Positions 7,637 to 16,035 of a stretch of 64,000 nucleotides of DNA are shown one piece after another (positions within the stretch are counted from its first letter, which is position 1; each line of letters opens with the position of its first letter). Made by a program: the position numbers and the translations under genes. Below the pieces are notes generated by a model. It made no database searches. It was not told the origin of the DNA and saw only the letters and a program-made list of their open reading frames with translations. Source of the DNA: Streptomyces fungicidicus (GTDB taxonomy: Bacteria; Actinomycetota; Actinomycetes; Streptomycetales; Streptomycetaceae); the NCBI RefSeq assembly GCF_003665435.1, contig NZ_CP023407.1, positions 2,356,001 to 2,420,000 on the forward strand. The letters are read 5' to 3'.

Positions 7637-9070
7637 TCATTGGCGGGGCTCCGCGGCCGGACGGGGCAGCCACACCCACATCAGGACCGCGCCCACGGCC
7701 AGGACGACGGCGCCCGTACGGAAGACCAGCGCGTAGCCCTCCGTCAGGGCCTGCGGGGTGCGGACGCCCGCCGTGCGGGCCGCCGCGATCGTCGACATGA
7801 CGGCGAGGCCCAGCGAACCGCCCATGGTGCGGGAGGTGTTGACCAGTCCGGAGACGAGACCGGCCTCCTGCGGGGCGGCGCCGGAGGTGGCGAGGGCGGC
7901 GAGCGGGGTCCCGGCGAGGCCCGCGCCCAGCATCATCAGCACGCCGGGGAACAGCACCGCGGTCGCGTACGCGCCGTCGGCGGTCATCGTCGACTGCCAG
8001 ACGAAGCCCGCCAGCGCGACCAGCGTGCCGAGCACGGCGACGGCCCGCGGTCCGGCCGAACGCATCAGCCGGGGCGCGACCTTGGAGCCGAGGACCACCG
8101 CGAGCGAGCTCGGCACCAGCGCGAGGCCCGCCTCCAGCGGGGTGTAGCCGAGGACGTTCTGGGCGTACAGGGTCATGAAGAACCACATGCAGAACATCGC
8201 GGAGCCACTCAGGAACATCGCCACGTTCGCCGACGCCACCGACCGCAGCCGCAGCAGTCCGAGCGGCATCAGCGGGGACCCGGCCCGCGCCTCGACGAGG
8301 AGGAAGAGCGCGACGAGGGCGAGCCCGGCGCACAGCGGCACCAGGGTGGCCGCCGCCGTCCAGCCCTCCGCCTCGGTCTGCGAGATGCCGTACGCCAGGG
8401 TGGCGAGGCCCGCCGTGACCAGCACCGCGCCCGGCAGGTCGAGCCGCCGCCGCTCCCCCGCCCGGCTCTCCACCAGCCACCGGGCGGCCCCCGCCAGCAC
8501 CAGCGCGCCGACCGGGACGTTGATCAGCAGCACCCACCGCCACGACAGCGTCTCCACCAGCACCCCGCCGACGAAACCGCCGGCCGCGCCGCCGCCCGCG
8601 CCGACGGCCGTCCAGGTCGCGATCGCCCGGGCGCGTGCCGGGCCCTCCGGCACCGCGGAGGTGACGATCGTGAGCGTGGACGGCGCCAGCACGGCCGCGC
8701 CGAGGCCCTGGACGGCCCGCGCCAGCAGCAACTGCCAGCCCTCCTGGGCCAGTCCGCCGGCCAGCGAGGCCAGGGTGAACAGTCCGAGGCCGACGAGGAA
8801 CATGCGCTTGCGCCCGAAGAGGTCGCCGGCCCGGCCGCCGAGCAGCATGAACCCGGCGAAGGCGATGGCGTACGCGTTCACCACCCACTGCAGGCCCTGC
8901 TCGCCGAGCGCCAGTCCGCCGCGCAGCGACGGCAGCGCGACGTTCACCACCGAGATGTCCAGGACGACGAGGAACTGCCCCGCGCAGGCGAGCGCCACCA
9001 CCAGCCACAGCGGTGGTGCGGAGCGCGCGGACATACGGCCGGTGTCGGGGGTCTCGAGCATGTGCGCCAT
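7637..9070 (-). CDS. MFS drug-efflux transporter, DHA2 (EmrB/QacA) family, 14 TM
   Basis: 477 residues with about 14 hydrophobic helices. The helix-1 signature VLDISVVNVALPSL and the loop 2-3 motif GGRAGDLFGRKRMF identify the DHA2 drug:H+ antiporters, which act in the cytoplasmic membrane. ATG codons at 9070 and 9061 are both possible. It is convergent with the LuxR regulator and divergent from a second MFS gene, the two starts being 181 bp apart. No dedicated repressor gene is adjacent, so regulation is not visible. Confidence 0.92.
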   Translation of the reverse strand: MAHMLETPDTGRMSARSAPPLWLVVALACAGQFLVVLDISVVNVALPSLRGGLALGEQGLQWVVNAYAIAFAGFMLLGGRAGDLFGRKRMFLVGLGLFTLASLAGGLAQEGWQLLLARAVQGLGAAVLAPSTLTIVTSAVPEGPARARAIATWTAVGAGGGAAGGFVGGVLVETLSWRWVLLINVPVGALVLAGAARWLVESRAGERRRLDLPGAVLVTAGLATLAYGISQTEAEGWTAAATLVPLCAGLALVALFLLVEARAGSPLMPLGLLRLRSVASANVAMFLSGSAMFCMWFFMTLYAQNVLGYTPLEAGLALVPSSLAVVLGSKVAPRLMRSAGPRAVAVLGTLVALAGFVWQSTMTADGAYATAVLFPGVLMMLGAGLAGTPLAALATSGAAPQEAGLVSGLVNTSRTMGGSLGLAVMSTIAAARTAGVRTPQALTEGYALVFRTGAVVLAVGAVLMWVWLPRPAAEPRQ

Positions 9071-9251
9071 GCTCTCAACCGGCCCCCGTTCCCGGCATCG
9101 GCTTTTGGTCCTACGCTTCCCGGCCCTCTCGGGAAGCCCAAGGGACGGTCAAGAATTCGTTAGCGGTTCGAAGCATCGGAATAGTTGCCTCGGTGTACGG
9201 GGTTCGGTCTCCACGTACCCCGCAGACAGCACGGCCCCGGAGGGACCCTTC

Positions 9252-10991
9252 ATGACGCAGACGACGACCGACCGTCCCTCCGGCAGAGCGGGCGGGGCCG
9301 TGGTCCCGGTGCTCGCCTTCGCGGGCATCGTCGTCGCGGTGATGCAGACCCTGCTGGTCCCCGTCATCAAGGATCTGCCGCGGCTGCTGGACACCGCCCC
9401 CGCCGACGCCACCTGGGTCCTGACCTCCACCCTGCTGTCCGGCGCCGTCGCCACCCCGATCATGGGCCGCCTCGGCGACCTCTACGGCAAGCGGCGCATG
9501 CTGGTCACCAGCCTCGCGGTGATGGTGGGCGGCGCGCTGCTCAGCGCCTCCACCAGCGACCTGCTGCTGATGATCACCGGGCGCACGCTCCAGGGCGTCG
9601 CGATGGGCGCCATCCCGCTCGGCATCGGCCTGATGCGCGACATGCTGCCCCGCGAACGGCTCGGCTCGGCGATGGCGCTGATGAGCTCCTCCATAGGCGT
9701 CGGCGGCGGTCTCGCGCTGCCCGCCGCCGCGCTGGTCGCCCAGCACTCCGACTGGCACGCCCTCTACCTCGGCGCCGCCGGCCTCGGCGTCCTCGCCATC
9801 GTGCTCACCCTGACCGTCGTACCGGAGTCCCCGGTGCGCGCGCGGGGCACCTTCGACCTGCCGGGCGCGCTGGGCCTGTCCGCCGGACTGCTGCTGTTCC
9901 TGCTCCCGGTCTCCAAGGGCAGCGACTGGGGCTGGACCTCGGGCACCACGCTGGGCCTGCTCGGCGCGGCCGTCGTGGTCCTGCTGCTCTGGGGCCTGAT
10001 GGAGCTGCGCGTCCCCGCGCCCCTGGTGGACCTGCGCACCACCGCCCGCCGCGAGGTGCTGCTCACCAACCTCGCCTCGATCATGGTCGGGGTCTCCTTC
10101 TTCGTCGTCTCCCTGGTCCTCCCGCAGCTGCTCCAGCTGCCCGCCGCCACCGGCCACGGGCTGGGCCAGTCGATGGTCGTCGCCGGTCTGTGCGTGGCGC
10201 CGCTGGGCCTGACGATGATGTTCACGGCCCCCGTCTACGCCCGGCTGTCCGCCCGGTACGGCCCGAAGACCACCCTCATCCTCGGCATGCTGATCATCGC
10301 GGCCGGCTACGGCGGCGGCCTCGGGCTGATGGACGCCGCCTGGCAGACCGTCGTCACCTCGGTGGTGCTCGGCGCGGGCATCGGCCTCGCCTACTCGTCC
10401 CTGCCCGCGCTGATCATCGGCGCGGTGCCGGCGTCCGAGACGGGCGCGGCGAACGGCCTCAACACGCTGATGCGGTCCATCGGCACGTCGGTGTCGAGCG
10501 CCGTCATCGGCATGGTGCTGGCGAACACCGCGGACACCTCGGGCGGGACGGCGGTCCCGACCCTGCACGGCTTCCGGATCTCCTTCCTGATCGCGACGGC
10601 GGCGGTCGCCGTCGGTCTCGTCCTGGCCCTGTTCCTGCCCGGCCGCCGCCCGTCGGCGCACACCCTGCTGCGGGCGAGCAGCGAGGAGGACGCGAACCTG
10701 GAGCGCGCGGAGGCCGCCCTGCGCGGTTTCCGCGGCCGGGTCCTGGACGCGGCCGGCGTCCCGGTCGCCCGCGCCGAGATCACCCTGACCGACCGCCACG
10801 GCCGCCGGGCCGGCTCCACCGTCTCCGCCGCCGACGGGAGCTACGCCGTCGCGGTTCCCGCGCGCGGCGCGTACGTCCTGGGGGCGAACGTCGCGGGCCA
10901 CGCCCCGCTGGCGTCCCCTGCGACCCACGCGGGCGACGGACGCCCGGTCGACCTGGACCTGTCCCTGCCGGGCGAGACGGTCTCCGCCTGA
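9252..10991 (+). CDS. MFS transporter with C-terminal carboxypeptidase-regulatory-like domain
   Basis: 579 residues from ATG 9252, preceded by GGAGGG. Residues 1-470 form a DHA2-type permease (VVAVMQTLLVPVIKDLPRLL, GRLGDLYGKRRML, about 14 helices). Residues 495-579 are different: soluble beta-rich sequence RVLDAAGVPVARAEITLTD followed by DGSYAVAVPARGAYVLGANV, typical of the prealbumin-like carboxypeptidase regulatory fold. Exporters of this class normally end at the last helix, so this is a fusion. The domain follows the final helix and probably faces the cytoplasm. The substrate is unknown. Confidence 0.9.
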   Translation: MTQTTTDRPSGRAGGAVVPVLAFAGIVVAVMQTLLVPVIKDLPRLLDTAPADATWVLTSTLLSGAVATPIMGRLGDLYGKRRMLVTSLAVMVGGALLSASTSDLLLMITGRTLQGVAMGAIPLGIGLMRDMLPRERLGSAMALMSSSIGVGGGLALPAAALVAQHSDWHALYLGAAGLGVLAIVLTLTVVPESPVRARGTFDLPGALGLSAGLLLFLLPVSKGSDWGWTSGTTLGLLGAAVVVLLLWGLMELRVPAPLVDLRTTARREVLLTNLASIMVGVSFFVVSLVLPQLLQLPAATGHGLGQSMVVAGLCVAPLGLTMMFTAPVYARLSARYGPKTTLILGMLIIAAGYGGGLGLMDAAWQTVVTSVVLGAGIGLAYSSLPALIIGAVPASETGAANGLNTLMRSIGTSVSSAVIGMVLANTADTSGGTAVPTLHGFRISFLIATAAVAVGLVLALFLPGRRPSAHTLLRASSEEDANLERAEAALRGFRGRVLDAAGVPVARAEITLTDRHGRRAGSTVSAADGSYAVAVPARGAYVLGANVAGHAPLASPATHAGDGRPVDLDLSLPGETVSA

Positions 10992-11086
10992 CCCCTCCGC
11001 CACCCACCCCTGTCGGCACGGGTCCGTTGGGGGTACGGCAGCATGGGGCCGTGCAGACACGTACCACCTCGGAAGAGGCACGCCCC

Positions 11087-11737
11087 ATGCCGATGACACC
11101 CGGGCCCGGGATCCTGGCCGCGTTCGAGGCGGCGAAGGGCTTCATGCCCGTGGACGAGGGCCTGGCCCTGTACGCGGCCGCCGCCGAGGCCGGCCGGCTG
11201 GGGCTGCCGCTGCTGGAGATCGGCACCTACTGCGGCCGCTCCACGATCCTGCTCGCCGACGCGGCCCGCGCGGCCGGTGTCACGGCGCTCACCGTGGACC
11301 ACCACCGGGGCAGTGAGGAGCAGCAGCCCGGCTGGGACTACCACGACCCGGAGACGGTCGACCCCGAGCTGGGCGTGATGGACACCCTGCCCGCCTTCCG
11401 CCGCACCCTGCACCGGGCGGGCCTGGAGGACCACGTGGTGGCCCTGGTCGGCCGCTCCCCCCGTGTCGCGGCCCTGTGGGCCGCCCCGCTCGCCCTGGTC
11501 TTCGTCGACGGCGGCCACACCGACGAACACGCCACCGCCGACTACGAGGGCTGGGCTCCGCACCTCGCCGAGGGCGGCCTCCTCGTCATCCACGACGTCT
11601 TCCCCGACCCGGTGGACGAGTTCACCGGCCAGGCCCCCTACCGGGTCTACCTCCGGGCCCTCGCCTCCGGCGCCTTCACGGAGGTCTCGGCGACCGGCTC
11701 GCTGCGGGTGCTGCGGCGGACCGGTCCGGGCGTCTGA
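11087..11737 (+). CDS. Class I SAM-dependent methyltransferase
   Basis: 216 residues from ATG 11087, with GGAAGAGG 8 bases upstream; GTG 11051 would add 12 residues. It has the Rossmann motif I in LLEIGTYCGRSTILLADAA, an acidic residue ending strand 2 in LTVDHHRGS, and VFVDGGHTDEHATADYEGW in the position used by metal-dependent methyltransferases of the Methyltransf_24 type. The substrate is unknown. It stands between a transporter and a cell-wall amidase with gaps of about 95 and 71 bp, so an operon is possible but not evident. Confidence 0.85.
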   Translation: MPMTPGPGILAAFEAAKGFMPVDEGLALYAAAAEAGRLGLPLLEIGTYCGRSTILLADAARAAGVTALTVDHHRGSEEQQPGWDYHDPETVDPELGVMDTLPAFRRTLHRAGLEDHVVALVGRSPRVAALWAAPLALVFVDGGHTDEHATADYEGWAPHLAEGGLLVIHDVFPDPVDEFTGQAPYRVYLRALASGAFTEVSATGSLRVLRRTGPGV

Positions 11738-11808
11738 GCCGCGGCGGGAGCGCGGGCACGGCGCCGCCCGGCAGGCGGCGCTTTCCCGGCAGGCCCTAGG
11801 GTGGCTGC

Positions 11809-12759
11809 GTGTCGTACACAGGTCCCGGCTTCGATCCGCCCCAGCCCCGACGGTCCCGGCGAGGACCCCTGACCGTGGCGCTCGCCGCGCTCGTCCCCGG
11901 GGCGCTGCTCGGGTGGGCGGTGTACGCCGCCGTGGGCGGGCCCGGGGGCGACGAGGGGTCCGCGGGCGCGTCCGCCTCCGCTTCGGGCACGCCGACCGCC
12001 GGCTCCTCCCCGTCCGCCAGCGCCGACGACACGAAGCCCGGCGCCTCGGCCTCCGCGAAGTCCCCCTCCGCGCCCGCCGGGTCCGGTGCGCTGAAGGGGA
12101 AGGTCGTCGTCATCGACCCGGGGCACAACCCGGGCAACTTCCGGCACACCGCCGACATCAGCCGCCAGGTGGACATCGGGACGAACCGCAAGGAGTGCGA
12201 CACCACCGGCACCGCCACCAACGACGGTTACGCCGAGGCCGAGTTCACCCTCGACGTCGCCCACCGGATGCGGACGCTCCTCGAACGGCAGGGCGCCACG
12301 GTGAAGCTGACCCAGGACGCCGACCGGCCCTTCGGGCCGTGCGTGGACGAGCGGGCGCGGATCGGCAACGAGGCGAAGGCGGACGCCGTCGTCTCGATCC
12401 ACGCGGACGGCTCGGGCACCGGCAACCGCGGCTTCCATGTGATCCTGCCCGGCGCGGTCCACTCCGGCGCCGCCGACACCCGCGCCATCGTCGAGCCGTC
12501 CGGCGACCTCGGCGAGCGCATCGCGGGCGACTTCGTCCGCGTGACGGGCAGCGCGCCCTCCAACTACATCGGCGACGGTACCGGTCTCGTCACGCGTGAG
12601 GACCTCGGCGGTCTCAATCTGTCAACGGTTCCGAAGGTGTTCATCGAGTGCGGGAACATGCGCGATAGCAAGGACGCGGCGTTGCTGACCAGCGGCGCCT
12701 GGCGGCAGAAGGCGGCGCAAGGAATTTCCGACGGAATCGTGGGTTTCCTGCGCGGGTAG
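11809..12759 (+). CDS. N-acetylmuramoyl-L-alanine amidase (Amidase_3), membrane-anchored
   Basis: 316 residues from GTG 11809. A single hydrophobic segment (about 23-43) acts as signal anchor, followed by a Ser/Ala/Thr-rich linker to about residue 95. The catalytic domain keeps the zinc ligands: His in VVIDPGHNPG, Glu in AEAEFTLDVAH, His in SIHADGSG, and the catalytic Glu in VFIECGNMRD. It would cut the lactyl-alanine bond of peptidoglycan outside the membrane. The linker length suggests reach into the wall. No partner gene is adjacent. Confidence 0.94.
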   Translation: MSYTGPGFDPPQPRRSRRGPLTVALAALVPGALLGWAVYAAVGGPGGDEGSAGASASASGTPTAGSSPSASADDTKPGASASAKSPSAPAGSGALKGKVVVIDPGHNPGNFRHTADISRQVDIGTNRKECDTTGTATNDGYAEAEFTLDVAHRMRTLLERQGATVKLTQDADRPFGPCVDERARIGNEAKADAVVSIHADGSGTGNRGFHVILPGAVHSGAADTRAIVEPSGDLGERIAGDFVRVTGSAPSNYIGDGTGLVTREDLGGLNLSTVPKVFIECGNMRDSKDAALLTSGAWRQKAAQGISDGIVGFLRG

Positions 12760-12917
12760 GGGTCGGCGCGCTGATCCGAGCGGACAGCCCGATCGTGCGG
12801 ACGATAGTGTCGTCCCCACGATCAGGGGCCACCCCCGCGCTTCACACCGGGGCCTTCGGGCGACATGGTGACAGCGACGCCTCTTCCGACGACGAGACGA
12901 CCTACGAAGGACCTGAA

Positions 12918-13754
12918 GTGAATATCCGCTCCCTCACTCGAGGCGACGGCGTGGTGATCGGAGCAGCGGTGTTGCTGTTCATCGCGTCGTTCCTCGACCT
13001 GTACTCCGTCGATGGCGCTCCCGACAGTCTCGACCTTCCCAGCCTGTGGGCCAGCGGGCCGGTTCTGCTCGGAGTGGTGCTGGCGGGCATCATCGGCGCC
13101 GCGCTCGTCGTCGTCGCCCACGGCCTGCCGCAGGTGCCGAAGGTCGCGGGGCTCGACCTCGGCCAGTTCGGCGTCGCCTTCACCGTGTTCGCGGCGTGGA
13201 GCGCGCTGGGCAACATCTTCGACCCGGCCGGCGGCGCCGACAACTTCGGCGGCAGCGGCGACGGACCCGACGCCGGCGCCGGTCTGATCCTGGCCCTGGT
13301 CGCCACGCTCGTCATGGCCGCCGCCGCCGTCGCCACCCCCCTGGTCCCGGCCCTCAAGGGCGCCCTGCTCCCGGCGGCCCGTCCCGCCGCCCCGCAGCCG
13401 TACGGCGCGCAGCCGCCCGGTGGTTACGGCTACCCGGGCGCGCAGCAGCCGGCCTCGTTCGGCGGCCAGCCGCAGCCGGGCCAGCCCGGTCAGCCCGGTC
13501 AGCCGTTCCCGGGCGGCCAGCCGCAGCCCGGTCAGCCGGCGCAGCCCCCGGCCGGTGACTTCTCGCCGTTCTGGTTCGCCGTGCCGGTGCCCCGGCCGCT
13601 GTTCCCGGAGGACGGCTCGCCCACCCCGATCGCCGAACTGGCGCCCGGCACCTGGTACCTGGCGGTCGAGCAGCGTGGTCCCTCGCTCGTCGCGCAGACC
13701 CAGGACGGCCGTCGCGGCGTCCTCCAGGACACCTCGGGCATCCAGCGCGGCTGA
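12918..13754 (+). CDS. DUF5336-type membrane protein with Pro/Gly/Gln repeat and C-terminal domain
   Basis: 278 residues from GTG 12918 (VNIRSLTRGDGVVIG), preceded by AAGGA. Four hydrophobic helices lie at about 12-30, 50-72, 85-105 and 122-145. A low-complexity stretch (about 160-213) contains repeats of GQPGQP and GGQPQPGQP. A 60-residue globular end carries ELAPGTWYLAVEQRGPSLVA. Actinobacterial DUF5336 proteins have this four-helix-plus-proline architecture and no assigned activity. It may be an envelope or growth-zone protein, but that is an inference from composition. Confidence 0.75.
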   Translation: MNIRSLTRGDGVVIGAAVLLFIASFLDLYSVDGAPDSLDLPSLWASGPVLLGVVLAGIIGAALVVVAHGLPQVPKVAGLDLGQFGVAFTVFAAWSALGNIFDPAGGADNFGGSGDGPDAGAGLILALVATLVMAAAAVATPLVPALKGALLPAARPAAPQPYGAQPPGGYGYPGAQQPASFGGQPQPGQPGQPGQPFPGGQPQPGQPAQPPAGDFSPFWFAVPVPRPLFPEDGSPTPIAELAPGTWYLAVEQRGPSLVAQTQDGRRGVLQDTSGIQRG

Positions 13755-13870
13755 GCGGCCCACCGGGCCCTTCCTCGTCACGGCCTCCCGCCCCTTCCGG
13801 GCGGGGGGCCGTTGTCGTCGCCGCGGAACTCCGTGTGTTTCAACCACGGTTCCGGGGCCAGACGGAAAGC

Positions 13871-14164
13871 ATGTCTCCCCGATATCGCACTGGTTCCAAC
13901 TCTGCGGGGACGGTCGTCGCGGTGATCGCGGACATCATGGCCGTCATCCTCGGACTGTGGATTCTGATGTACCTGCTGGACGCCAACCGGGCCAACGACC
14001 TGGTCCAGTTCGTCCATGACGCGGCCAACTGGCTCGCAGCCTGGTCGCGTGATCTGTTCACCTTCGACGAGGAGTGGGCCCGGGTCGTGGCCGGCTACGG
14101 ACTCGCCGCCGTCGTCTACCTCTTCATCGGCCACGCCATCGCAGGCCGCCTCGGCCGCCACTGA
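13871..14164 (+). CDS. Small two-helix membrane protein
   Basis: 97 residues from ATG 13871, with GGAAAG just upstream. There are two predicted membrane helices: about 14-33 (AVIADIMAVILGLWILMYLL) and about 70-90 (GYGLAAVVYLFIGHAIAGRL). The loop between them (DANRANDLVQFVHDAANWL and following) looks amphipathic. It resembles the short conserved actinobacterial membrane proteins found as single genes. The function is not known. It is followed immediately by a strong hairpin. Confidence 0.75.
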   Translation: MSPRYRTGSNSAGTVVAVIADIMAVILGLWILMYLLDANRANDLVQFVHDAANWLAAWSRDLFTFDEEWARVVAGYGLAAVVYLFIGHAIAGRLGRH

Positions 14165-14170
14165 ACCGGA

Positions 14171-14211
14171 CCACCTGCCGCCCGGTCCGTCGCGGGCCGG
14201 GCGGCAGGTGG
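14171..14211. terminator. Hairpin terminator between convergent genes
   Basis: A perfect 15-bp stem (CCACCTGCCGCCCGG, 14171-14185, with its complement 14197-14211) and an 11-base loop. It sits in the 48-bp gap between the small membrane gene and the convergent toroid gene, so it serves both strands. Confidence 0.85.
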
Positions 14212-14212
14212 G

Positions 14213-15298
14213 TCAGGTGAGGGTGCAGCAGTCCGGGTCCAGGCCCGCGGGCAGGCGGTCGCCGCCGAAGACGGCGCAGGTCGCCTCGTGGCCGCCGAGG
14301 GCGGCGACCGCCAGCAGCAGGGAGCCGGCGGTCCAGGTGGTCAGTTCGCGGGGCCAGATCGCCTCGTCGTCGAAGACGTACCCGGTCCAGTACAGGCCGC
14401 TCTCCGGATCGCGCAGGTGCTGGATCGACTGGAGCACCTCCAGCGCACGGTCGGACTCGCCCATCGCCCAGAGCGCCAGGGCGAGTTCGGCCGATTCACC
14501 GCCGGTCACCCACGGGTTGGGGACCACGCACCGCACCCCCAGTCCGGGCACGACGAAGCGGTCCCAGCCCTCCTCGACGCGGGCCTTGGCCTCGACGCCG
14601 GTGAGCGCGCCGCCCAGCACCGGGTAGTACCAGTCCATCGAGTAGCGGTCCTTGTCCAGGAACCGCTCCGGGTGACGGCGGATCGCGTGGCGCAGCGCGC
14701 CCGCCGCCAACTCCCAGTCCGGCTGCGGCTCTTCGCGCTGTTCGGCGACGGCGAGCGCGCAGCGCAGCGCGTGGTGGACGGAGGAGGAGCCGGTGAGCAG
14801 CGCGTCCGCGGTGGGCGTGCCGTCGTCGTCGCGCCGCCAGCCGATCTGCCCGCCGGGCTGCTGCAGCCGCAGGACGAACTCCACCGCCGAGTGGACCACC
14901 GGCCACATCCGGTCCAGAAACGTGTCGTCGCCGGTGGACAGGTAGTGGTGCCACACCCCGACCGCGATGTAGGCGACGAAGTTGGTCTCCCGGCCCCGAT
15001 CGGTGATGTCGCCGGGGTCGCCGTCGGCGTACGCCGCGTACCAGGACCCGTCGGCCAACTGGTGCCGGGCGAGCCAGAGATAGGCCCGCTCGGCGGCCTG
15101 GTGCTCACCCGCGGCGTCCAGCGCCATCGCGGCCTCGACGTGGTCCCAGGGGTCGAGGTGGTGCCCCCGGAACCAGGGGATCGCCCCGTCCTCCCGCTGC
15201 ACCGCGAGGATGCCGGCGACGGTCGCGGCGGCCTGGCCGGCCGTGAGCACCCCGGGCAGGACCAGATGTTCCGTCCGGGGAGTCCGGGAGGTCGTCAC
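14213..15298 (-). CDS. Alpha/alpha-toroid protein (prenyltransferase/glycosidase-like)
   Basis: 361 residues from GTG 15298, which overlaps the stop of the upstream methyltransferase gene (GTGA). The sequence is a series of helical hairpins with aromatic/Gly motifs: ILAVQREDGAIPWFRGHHLD, LARHQLADGSWYAAYADGD, RDPESGLYWTGYVFDDEAIWP. This is the (alpha/alpha)6 pattern of squalene-cyclase/prenyltransferase-like and GH15/GH88-like proteins. There is no signal peptide. As third gene of an operon with a glycosyltransferase and a methyltransferase it may act on a glycoconjugate or polyprenyl sugar; the real reaction is unknown. Confidence 0.82.
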   Translation of the reverse strand: MTTSRTPRTEHLVLPGVLTAGQAAATVAGILAVQREDGAIPWFRGHHLDPWDHVEAAMALDAAGEHQAAERAYLWLARHQLADGSWYAAYADGDPGDITDRGRETNFVAYIAVGVWHHYLSTGDDTFLDRMWPVVHSAVEFVLRLQQPGGQIGWRRDDDGTPTADALLTGSSSVHHALRCALAVAEQREEPQPDWELAAGALRHAIRRHPERFLDKDRYSMDWYYPVLGGALTGVEAKARVEEGWDRFVVPGLGVRCVVPNPWVTGGESAELALALWAMGESDRALEVLQSIQHLRDPESGLYWTGYVFDDEAIWPRELTTWTAGSLLLAVAALGGHEATCAVFGGDRLPAGLDPDCCTLT

Positions 15299-16035
15299 GC
15301 GGCGTCCGCCTCGGCGCGCGGCAGGTGCGGCTTGGTCGCGTACGCCACGAAGCTCTTGCCGATCAGCGGGTTCAGCGCCTGCTCGGCCACCCGGGTGGCC
15401 AGCGGCTTCTTCATGATGTCCCAGACCAGCAGCTTGTGGTACGCCCGCACCGGCAGCGCCTTGTCGTTGTCCACGCCGAACGCGCACTTCAGCCACCAGT
15501 ACGGCGAGTGCAGCGCGTGCGCGTGGTGGGTGCCGTAGGGACGCAGGCCCGCCTCACGGATCTTCGCCAGCAGCTCGTCGGCCTTGTAGATGCGGATATG
15601 CCCGCCCTCGACCTCGTGGTAGGCGTCGGACAGGCTCCAGCACACCTTCTCGGGGCCGTAGCGCGGGACGGTGATCGCGATCCGGCCGCCGGGCCTGAGC
15701 ACCCGCACCATCTCGGCGAGTACGCCCTTGTCGTCGGGGATGTGCTCCATCACCTCGGAGATGATGACGACGTCGAAGGACTCGTCGGGGAAGGGCAGCG
15801 CCAGGGCGTCGCCCTCCATGGCGGTGGCGGTGGCCCCGGCGGGCGCCTCCCCGGCCTCCTTCATCGCCGCGAACCACTTGGCGACCTCGCGGATCTCCTC
15901 GCCGTTCTGGTCCAGCGCCACCACCCGGGCGCCGCGCCGGTAGCACTCGAAGGCGTGCCGTCCGGCCCCGCAGCCGAGGTCCAGGACGCGGTCGCCCGGG
16001 GCGAGCGGGAACCGGGAGAAGTCGACGGTCAGCAC
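15295..16035 (-). CDS. Class I SAM-dependent methyltransferase
   Basis: 246 residues. Motif I is VLDLGCGAGRHAFECYRRGA, then VVALDQNGEEI, GDALALPFPDESFDVVIISE and VLRPGGRIAITVPR, the standard order of the Methyltransf_11/25 superfamily. The C-terminal 80 residues (HHAHALHSPYWWLKCAFGVD) probably form a substrate lid. It overlaps both neighbours, 7 bases with the glycosyltransferase and 4 with the toroid gene, so the three are translated as one unit. The substrate is unknown; a sugar or lipid-linked glycan fits the context. Confidence 0.9.
   Translation of the reverse strand: MLTVDFSRFPLAPGDRVLDLGCGAGRHAFECYRRGARVVALDQNGEEIREVAKWFAAMKEAGEAPAGATATAMEGDALALPFPDESFDVVIISEVMEHIPDDKGVLAEMVRVLRPGGRIAITVPRYGPEKVCWSLSDAYHEVEGGHIRIYKADELLAKIREAGLRPYGTHHAHALHSPYWWLKCAFGVDNDKALPVRAYHKLLVWDIMKKPLATRVAEQALNPLIGKSFVAYATKPHLPRAEADAA

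Noticed and set aside
8175..9251. In-frame N-terminal extension of the MFS fusion
   Set aside because: The 359 extra residues are antisense to the divergent MFS gene. ATG 9252 with GGAGGG begins the real permease.
9111..11099. 662-residue minus-strand open frame
   Set aside because: Antisense to the MFS fusion gene, with Gln/Gly/Asp/Arg-rich shadow composition.
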